From positions 434,001 through 498,000 of the forward strand of contig JAESUZ010005523.1 of the NCBI GenBank assembly GCA_017311185.1: a stretch of 64,000 nt of DNA, written 5' to 3'. Below the pieces are notes generated by a model. That model saw only the letters and a program-made list of their open reading frames with translations. It made no database searches and had not been told where the DNA came from. Both the position numbers and the translations under genes were made by a program. Shown piece after piece: positions 36,467 to 64,000 of the stretch; within the stretch, counting starts at the first letter, position 1; each line of letters starts with the position of its first letter. Source of the DNA: Proteles cristata cristata (lineage: Eukaryota > Chordata > Mammalia > Carnivora > Hyaenidae).

Positions 36467-36950
36467 GAATTAAAGACAATAACAAGAGATGAAGAAGGAC
36501 ACTACATAATAATTACAGGGTCCATCCATCAGGAAGAACTATCATAAATGTCTACACACCGAATATGGGAGCACCTAAATATCTAAAACAATCACAAACA
36601 GAAACAAGCTTATAGATAAGAATGTGCTAATAGCAGGGGATTTTAATACTCCGCTTACAGCAATGGATAGGTCAACCAGACAGATAATCACTAAAGAAAT
36701 AATGGACTTGAAAGACACATTGGACCAGGTGGATCTGACGGATATATTTAGAACTCTACATCCTGAGGCCAGGGAATTTACTTTCTTCTCAAGTGCGAAT
36801 GGCACATTCTCCAAGATAGATCACATACTGAGACATAAAGCAGCCTTCAATAAATATAAAAGAATTGAGATCATACCATGCACACTGTCAGATCATAATG
36901 TTTTGAAACTTGAAATCAATTACAGGAAGAAGTCTGAGAAGTTGGTAATC
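36467..36950 (+). mobile_element. L1 endonuclease part, inverted 5' half
   Basis: Sense reading gives the LINE-1 ORF2 endonuclease end (36624-36974): LIAGDFNTPLTAMDRS with the conserved GDFN, then FSKIDHILRHKAAFNK and CTLSDHNVLKLEINYRKK. The direction is opposite to the RT part immediately to the left. Confidence 0.93.
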
Positions 36951-36974
36951 TTACTGACATTCCCTTGTAAATAA

Positions 36975-37345
36975 TGCATCATCTTTCACTGGTTACTTTC
37001 AAGATGTTCTCTTTGATTTCAGCATGTTTACTATGATGTGTCTGTGGGTCTCTTTATGCTTATCCTGCTTGGAGTTCCTTGAGCTTCGTAGATGTTTTTC
37101 AATAAAGTTGGGAAGTTTGCAGCCATTATTTCTTTGAATGTTTTTTTTTCCTCTTCTCCTTCTGATACTTCCATTATGTACACATTGGTGCACCTAATAG
37201 CATATTACATTTTTCTGAGGCTTTGTACATTTTTCTTCATTCTTTTTCCTCTTTTCTTTGGAAAGTGTCATGTCAATCTATCTGCAAGTTGGTTGACTCT
37301 TTCTCTTGCCATTTCAAATCTCTTGCTGAGCCCACCTAAATTTTT
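36975..37345 (-). repeat. L1-related fragment
   Basis: 'GATTTCAGCATGTTTACTAT', 'GGAGTTCCTTGAGCTTCGTA', 'GCCATTATTTCTTTGAATG' and 'TTCTGATACTTCCATTATG' recall an antisense segment of older L1 elements. Family and orientation are uncertain. Confidence 0.45.
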
Positions 37346-37370
37346 AAATTTGTTATTGTACTTTTTAAAT

Positions 37371-37565
37371 TTTTTTAACATTTATTTTTGAGATACAGAG
37401 AGAGCACCAGCTGAACAGGGGCAGAGAGGAGACAGAATACAAAGCAAGCTCCAGGCTCTGAGCTGTTAGCACAGAGCCCAATGCAGGGCTTGAACTCACA
37501 AACTGCAAGATCATGACCTGAGCCGAAGCTGGATACTTAACTGATTGAGCCACCCAGGCACCCCT
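37371..37565 (-). repeat. Carnivore tRNA-derived SINE
   Basis: Antisense copy ending TGAGCCACCCAGGCACCCC. The flanking strings around TTGTACTTTTT on both sides suggest a target duplication. Confidence 0.9.
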
Positions 37566-38030
37566 GTTGTACTTTTTTTTTTTTTAACTCCATGAACTTA
37601 ATCCCTGCAACTTGGAGCTGGAAGGAATGAGAAATGCTGGCCACATACCCCTCCCAGTGAGATACTATACCCTTTGGTAACAGATGAAGGGATCCTTGTC
37701 TTCAAGGGTAAAGCCACAAGGATTACAGTCTGTCATCACAGTGAGGTGGGAAAAGGCAGGGGAAGAAAGGGGCTGTGGCTCAAGAGTCACAGACTCTTGC
37801 TGTTCTTACCAAGATTTAGTTGATTTTCTTTAAGTGTCTCTTCATTTGCAGTATGTCCTTGGGACTATTTCCAGAAACATTAACTGATCTGGTGGGGGGT
37901 GGGAGCCACCTTTGGTATTTTGTCCAGTGACAGTTGCTTTCTGGATAACAGGTCCACGGACTCCCTCATACTGCCATTCTCGAAGTGGAACTCTAAAAGA
38001 CGTTTTAATGCTGGAAAACCTGACTGTGTA
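37566..38030. other. Intergenic sequence, no feature seen
   Basis: Unique-looking sequence, no exon recognised. Confidence 0.35.
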
Positions 38031-39945
38031 CTTTAAGACATTAAGAGAGATATTTAAAGGAGAAAAACTAACAAATCAGTAGATGCAGGGAAAGTATTTA
38101 ATAAAATTCAGCACTGGACATAGGACTGGAAAGAGCATTTCCTTAACCTGATAAAGGCCATATGCTAGAAGATAACAGCAACTGCATATTTAGTGGTAAA
38201 ACTTTAGAAGTTTATCTTCTATGTCAGGAATAAGACAAAGATGTCAATGGTTGTCATTTAGGTTCATTATCAGATTATCATATTGGAAGTATTTAAGTAT
38301 TAGAATGGAAGAAACACAATTGTCATTATTTGCAGCTGACCCTGTTGTTACATACAATATATAATTAGTAAAAGAGTTGAGCAGGGTTGCTAGGTACACA
38401 CCAATACATAGAATTAACAGTACTCTTATGAACCAGAAGAGGTCTTTCCAATGTTATTTACTGTAGAAACCAAAACTACAGGTTTGGTAGGATAATTAAG
38501 AATAAATGTAAGATGTATATGATCTTACTGTAAGTGAAAGACATGGTGGAATTATGTCTTTTTAATAAATGTGTATTATAAGTAGAGTATATGCCCTATT
38601 CATAGATGACAAATTCAAGATCATTATATAATCCTCCCCAAATAATCTGTAAAGTCAATACAATTTTGAAAACAAGAAAATCTAAATGTGAAAACCTGAT
38701 CCCAAAATTTACACAGAACTAGGAACTAAGGCATTTTTGGAAGATGAAAGAAATCATTCTATCATATCTGATAATCAATTGCAAAGCCACAATGATTTAA
38801 ACAGTGGGTTATTGGCAAAGTTAGATAAGTGGACCAATAAAACAAAATACAGAAGCCCAGTAATATTCCCATAATTACATGAAAATTGGATATAATCATA
38901 GAGATAGCCTCACAAATCAGGAAAGGATGTGCTATTTTTTTAAAGGTGCTAGGAAAAATAACTATTCATATGGAATTTACAAGAGAACTTATGAGAATAG
39001 TAATAATGACTTCAGGTTAGTAAAGGGATCCTTAAATAAGGAAACAAAATATGGAAAGACTGAATTTGACTGTATTTAAATTTAAAACTTCTATGTGATA
39101 AATGATATCACAAGGAAAGTAGATACATGAATGTTCTGATTCTCCACATTTTTATTTAAGAAAGATCCCTGACCAAAACTAAAAATCTATAAAATACCTA
39201 GGAATAGGCCTAGTAAGTGGCAAGACCATTACAAAGAAAGTTATAAAAATTTTATCTAAGAATATAAAACATTTTCATAAAATGAGACCTATCATGATCC
39301 TAATGGGAAATTTTGTATTAATTTGAAGAAGTCTATTATCTTCAAGTCAATAAACTAATACAATCCCAATCAAAAGAACAACACAGTCTTAGTGACTGAT
39401 TCTAAGACTCACCTGGAACAGGAAATACACAAGAACACAAAGGGGGCAGAGGCGGGGAGGACTAGGAACTTGCCTATAGCAAGCAAAACATATTACAAAG
39501 CCAAATGACAGTGAAGAGTGTGGTTGGTAGAATAGACATCTAGATCCATTCTCCTTGAAGAGACCATTTAGCATATGGTAAACCTGGCATTTCAAATGCA
39601 TGGAGCAAAGAACGAAGAATGAAAAGCTTCAATAATGGTTGGGGCAACTGCTTTTTCATTTTTGTTTGGGGGGAGGGACGCTAAAAGATTAATAGCCAAT
39701 TGTACAACTAGACAAACATATGAGCAAGCAACACGCAAGAGGATCTACAAATGGACAAAATACATGGAAATGCTTGGATTTCAGGGAAATTCAAGTTCAA
39801 ACAAGGTATTTTCAACCATAAGATTTGTTAAAAACAAACCTCCCAAGATTGAGGCTACCTACTGTTGGCAAGGGTGTAGAGAATGGGCCCTTTTATTGAC
39901 AGAGTAAAAATGGAAGGAAGCAGTTTCACTACATCCATTAAAATT
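38031..39945 (+). repeat. Old L1 ORF2/3' remnant
   Basis: Sense layout of ORF2 from the RT (CAGTAGATGCAGGGAAAGTA, ACCTGATAAAGGCCATATG) through its C-terminal side (AGGAATAGGCCTAGTAAGTG) with no usable frame. Confidence 0.6.
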
Positions 39946-39961
39946 AAAATCTATGTAATTT

Positions 39962-40130
39962 TTTAAAAAATTTTGACAGAGAGTATATGTGGGGGAGAGG
40001 GGCAGAGGTAGAGTGAGAGATAGAGACAGAGAGAATCTTAAGCAGGCTCCATGCTCAGTACAGAGCCTAACATGGGACTCAATCCCATGACCTTGGGATC
40101 ACCCAACTGACTGAACCACCCTGGCACCCT
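39962..40130 (-). repeat. Old carnivore SINE, shortened
   Basis: Antisense copy with a deletion in the head (ACCCAACTGACTGAACCACC at the right end). Flanks AAAATCTATGTAA (39947-39959) and AAAATCTACGTAA (40136-40148) match at 12 of 13 bases. Confidence 0.8.
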
Positions 40131-40343
40131 GAAAAAAATCTACGTAAGTTTTAATCCAGCAGTTCCATGAAGGTAGAGCTATAATTGTAGGGATGAAAAG
40201 ATGTCTTGCATATAATGTTCAATGAAAAGCTAGCTGCAAAACAATAAGGATATCATCTCATCTACGTATATCATGTATATAAAATGAAACTAGCTGCTGT
40301 AATGAACAGACTCTAAAAGGCAGTGGTTAAAACAAATCAGGAA

Positions 40344-40354
40344 TTTATTTTATT
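40344..40354 (-). terminator. ERCC6: Candidate distal ERCC6 poly(A) signals
   Basis: Two AATAAA hexamers on the minus strand, sharing one base (40344-40349, 40349-40354), lie about 2.7 kb after the ERCC6 stop. The position fits a long ERCC6 mRNA, since the human gene is reported to give about 5 and 7-7.5 kb transcripts by alternative polyadenylation (from memory). Use of this site is inferred. Confidence 0.4.
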
Positions 40355-40914
40355 TTTAAGTAGCAGGTAAAAAGAAAGCGGTTCAAGGCTGGCAGGCCAG
40401 CTTTTCCAGCCTCAACACACGACCTATGTCGATCCCGTGTCACTGCTGCAGGTCCCCTGGGCATCTCAGCAAGAGAAGTGTACGCCAATCCCTCATGGAA
40501 AGGCCCAATGTGAACGTTCTGCTCATACGCCAGTGCCCAGTCACAGGGCCGCACTTAACTCTAAGGGAGGCCAAGAAGTCAGCCTTCAGCAGCCAGCCAC
40601 ACAACCAAGCTAAAAATCTGGTCAGTAAAGGAAAAAGGAGAAACCGCACGAGGGCAGCAGTCTCTGCCACGCGTACTTGTAAATGCATGGAATACAGCCT
40701 AGAAGAATACACACAAAATACAGTACATATCTCTGGAATAGGAGCCAGAACAGAGAGGAGACAAAGTATTGCCTGAAATTTTTTTACACAGTGATAGTAT
40801 ATTCATGTATAAATTAAGGAAGTTTTAAAATTTCAGAAAACTGTACACCTTGATGTCGATATAACATGTTAAACACGTTAACTCTATCTACATTGTACAA
40901 AGCTTTTAAAGTTC

Positions 40915-41110
40915 CAAAAAGTAGATTTTATCTAAACGAAAGTTACTATTATTAAAATCATGATACTTAGAGCATTGTCCTCTAAGCCTGTCCATGTGGG
41001 AGACATGATGACAGTCTTTATAGATGTCACACTGAGACACAGGCAGGGCGGTGACCTGCCCGGGGTCCCAGCATGCCAGTGGCAGAGCTGGGACAAGACT
41101 GGAGTGGGGG
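40915..41110 (-). repeat. MIR SINE fragment
   Basis: Antisense MIR layout: CACTGAGACACAGGCAGGGC, GACCTGCCCGGGGTCCCAGC, TGGCAGAGCTGGGACAAG. Confidence 0.65.
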
Positions 41111-42639
41111 TCGCCCTGCTGTGACTGCATCATCACTTTGATAGCATTTTCTACTTGATGAGAAGGCTGAAACTTCTCTCGCTCAGTAGAGTTCAGATTT
41201 CAGACAAGAAAGATAGAACGAACTGTATTCAATCAAAGAACAAGGGGAAGTAGTTTTCTTATAGGCTAATTATTACAAAAATAAAAATAAAAAAAGAACT
41301 TCCCAGGAACAAAACAGTCATTAGTTTTAACCCCCTTCTGAGCTAAATTCTCAAGTTTAGGATTTACTGAGCTGTTTAAAAATCCTGTCTATGACTTCTG
41401 GATAATGACAGCAGACCAATGAAAATGATAGCATCTTCTTCCTCTAATATATAAATCACTCTAAAAACAGAATAAAATGAATAAGCCAGAATTTCCTTTT
41501 TTTAAAGGAGCAGAAAAACCTAGCAGGAATGACTGTCTTCCATCCCTTGTCTATGGAGAGGGGTGCCTGGGTCCAGGCTATCAAACAGAACCTCAGAACA
41601 GAGGTAAAATGCAGATCCTCCACCCAGGGCTGCATGATGCTTGGCAGAGGCTCTCCCTGACCCCCAGAGCCACGCCCCTTCCCTTCCCCCTGCATTGCAG
41701 GGAAAAGCATATAGATATGGGCAGAGAGGCTCTCTTGCAGCAGAAGCAGGATGTACAGAAGTGGCATGGGAGGAAGGAAAGCATGATACAGAAAAAGCAG
41801 ACAGGAAAAGAGCAGGCTGGAGAAAAACCCAAGAAACAAACTGCGTTGTAACCGCCCTAGAAGAAATGCAATACAATGCAATGAATTTAAGAAAACAAAA
41901 CTTCAGAGCTGACATGATAAAACAAAGGGAAGGAAACGAGAACATTAAGGCTAAGAAAACAGAGGATCAGAACAATACCATCACAGAACGACATCAGCAA
42001 CAGCCAGGACACAGCTACAGACCAAATCTCTAGAGCAGGAGAGTCACAGCGAATGCAAAGCACAAAAAGAGATGAAAACCACTGGACAGATGACACAGAA
42101 GGGGAACAATGGTGCCCAACACAAAGTAATCAGCATCCTTAGAAAGCAAACAATAAATACAAAAATGTTCCACATTACCATTCGGCATGTGAGCCGAGGG
42201 AGCGGGCCACAAGGGTGCTCACTACACGGTAATCATGGCATATCGGTTGTGGTCCGGAGTGACATTTGTGTGCATGCGTGTGCTGGTGGTTTTATTTGGA
42301 CTTGCTTTTGGTTCTGCTTAAGATTTTGTCTATTGTTTTAAGATAACACATTCTGTTTTCCTAAAAAGACAGTCCCGTAGTGGGGGAAGATGCCGTTGGC
42401 TTAAAGTCAACATAAGCCGAGTAACACTACAAACCTTCTGCAAGTGTAGGTCTTACTTATTACCAAGCTATTTCATGCTTTAGTAATGAAAATGCCGGCC
42501 GATTTAACAGTACCTTAAAAGGAAGACTATGATACAGATATATTCATAAAACAAATCTCATTTTTTATGGGTAGCAAATGATAAGTTCAAAAGCTATGCA
42601 CCCAAAATAAGTATCTGTTATCAGATATTGATGAAGTAA

Positions 42640-42645
42640 TTTATT
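42640..42645 (-). terminator. ERCC6: Candidate proximal ERCC6 poly(A) signal
   Basis: Canonical AATAAA on the minus strand, 400 bases past the ERCC6 stop. With a coding region near 4.5 kb this would give an mRNA of about 5 kb, as reported for the shorter human transcript. No cleavage data are available here. Confidence 0.55.
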
Positions 42646-43044
42646 GAACAGGTCTAAATGAATGTAAGCCATGTTTTTAGCACCAGTAAAAGAATTCTTG
42701 AGATTTCTGGTCTACAACCATTTAAAAGAGCAGTAATGTGCTCCCTGACAGCATCTTTGGGTAAAGAAACAAATGCAATCCGAGGATTAGCTGTTAGGTC
42801 TCCAGTTTTGTAACATAATTCACACTGCCAAAATGAAAAGACCAACCCAAGTATTTTTAAAACTTTTAAGTTTGGAGATGAATGTCTTTCTTCCTTGAAG
42901 TTTTAAATTATGAGGTAGATATCATTCAAAGTAAACATCAAATGCAGTCAACTTCTGTCGACAATCATGATTATTAATCACAGGATTAGTAACCAGAAAT
43001 TTCCACTAGGAAAAGTCAATTGCAAGTTTAGAAAGTAATGTTGA

Positions 43045-63461
<20,417 letters not shown>

Positions 63462-64000
63462 CTAAAATGATAAAATGGTAGACCCAGTTTTAAATACTCT
63501 TTAAATGGCAACCTTTCAATCACTATATATTGTAATGCACTTTTAAAATATGTACACAAACATAATATACACAACTATAATTATACATTATCAGCACCAA
63601 AGTTTACTTTATGTTTCACTAATCTGTAAGTGGTAAACATGGACTACTATGTCTATTATTAAGCAGGGAAGCCACAAAAGAAGACCAGAAAGAGTTACAC
63701 TATGTAAACACTTACCAATTTTTAATTTTCTAAAATATCCTTCCATGTCAATCCTTGTTAAATTTAAATCAACAAGATAGATGGGAAGTGATTTATTATT
63801 TTAAACCCAGAAAAAGAAAATGAGAAAAGCCAAGGAGATAAGACAAATCCAGGAGCTCTTCCAGTGTAAAACATGAATTCCAGGACAAGAGAGTAGAAAA
63901 GGATATAAAAGTGATGATTTTTTTTAAGATAGCAAAGGAGCAATCTTTCCATAATTCTAGGTGGAAAGCTTTGACCCTGGAATTCTGCATTGATCCAGAC
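63462..64000. other. ERCC6 intron 8 (partial)
   Basis: AT-rich intronic sequence up to the edge. No exon 8 peptide could be found. No repeat was recognised. Confidence 0.7.

Larger units (their letters stand above)
40355..43044 (-). other. ERCC6: ERCC6 3' untranslated region (probable, long form)
   Basis: This is the sequence following the ERCC6 stop codon on the coding strand. It contains no SINE or L1, in contrast to the field to its left, and one old MIR (40915-41110). Overlapping open frames at 41456-42033 on both strands (up to 141 codons) carry no known domain. The first 400 bases to the proximal signal are the firmest part, and the extension to 40344 is inferred. Confidence 0.5.

Noticed and set aside
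18235..36950. L1 ORF2 pieces as functional reverse-transcriptase genes
   Set aside because: All are truncated, inverted, duplicated or interrupted with stops. None has an intact ORF1 or ORF2.
1..40343. DRGX homeobox exons or another gene downstream of ERCC6 by human gene order
   Set aside because: No homeodomain peptide or other known exon was found in any frame. In human the gap to DRGX is larger than this stretch.
41456..42033. Overlapping 124-141-codon ORFs left of ERCC6
   Set aside because: Two minus-strand and two plus-strand frames compete over the same bases. No recognised domain. Position fits the ERCC6 3' UTR.
42654..42845. Minus-strand 63-codon ORF just past the ERCC6 stop, as a possible extra exon
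   Set aside because: The ERCC6 frame already ends with the conserved KLKPEYC and a stop. No acceptor/donor pair supports a further coding exon.
63690..63735. GTAAGTGT donor-like site (reverse of ACACTTACC) as the end of ERCC6 exon 8
   Set aside because: The sequence before it translates to nothing resembling the human exon 8 peptide, and no matching acceptor is seen before the window edge.

Overview
This window is nuclear DNA from a carnivoran mammal, most likely a feliform. About thirty copies of the tRNA-derived carnivore SINE carry the feliform-type head (box A-like TGGCTCAGTCGG, box B-like GGTTCGAGCCC) and a (CT)n plus AAATAAATAAA tail. There are also L1 copies with carnivore-type 3' ends, and old L2, MIR and hAT fossils shared by all placental mammals. 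No species can be named. The four youngest-looking SINEs differ from the domestic-cat consensus as I remember it, so a non-cat feliform is possible.

The only protein-coding gene I can support is ERCC6 (Cockayne syndrome group B protein, CSB), on the minus strand between 63461 and 43045. Thirteen exons could be placed to the base from splice sites and frame. They correspond to human exons 9-21 and join into one open frame of 884 codons plus a stop, that is, SNF2 motif II (DEGH) through to the C-terminal ubiquitin-binding/winged-helix region. The human protein from the same point is about 886 residues. The first eight exons and the promoter lie to the right of the window. The 3' UTR runs left from 43044, with candidate poly(A) signals about 0.4 and 2.7 kb after the stop.

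Layout: 1-15.2 kb is mostly unique intergenic sequence with L2, MIR, MER5A and a few SINEs. 15.2-17.4 kb holds a TGGATGG-type minisatellite split by a SINE, followed by hAT fossils. 17.4-40.1 kb is a repeat field: antisense L1 ORF2, HAL1/old L1, two L1 copies with inverted 5' parts, and most of the SINEs, some in tandem. 40.1-43.0 kb contains no SINE and is probably the ERCC6 3' UTR. 43.0-63.5 kb is ERCC6, with SINEs, L2 and an L1 tail in its introns. 63.5-64.0 kb is intron 8.

I found no undescribed gene system. The observations most worth following are RNA-level effects of SINEs inside ERCC6 (a cryptic splice acceptor and an inverted pair that could favour a circular RNA), a SINE subfamily defined by a CTAG change, a weakened second basic cluster in the C-terminal nuclear localisation signal, and rearranged L1 copies. 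No tRNA, rRNA, CRISPR, phage or bacterial features are present.
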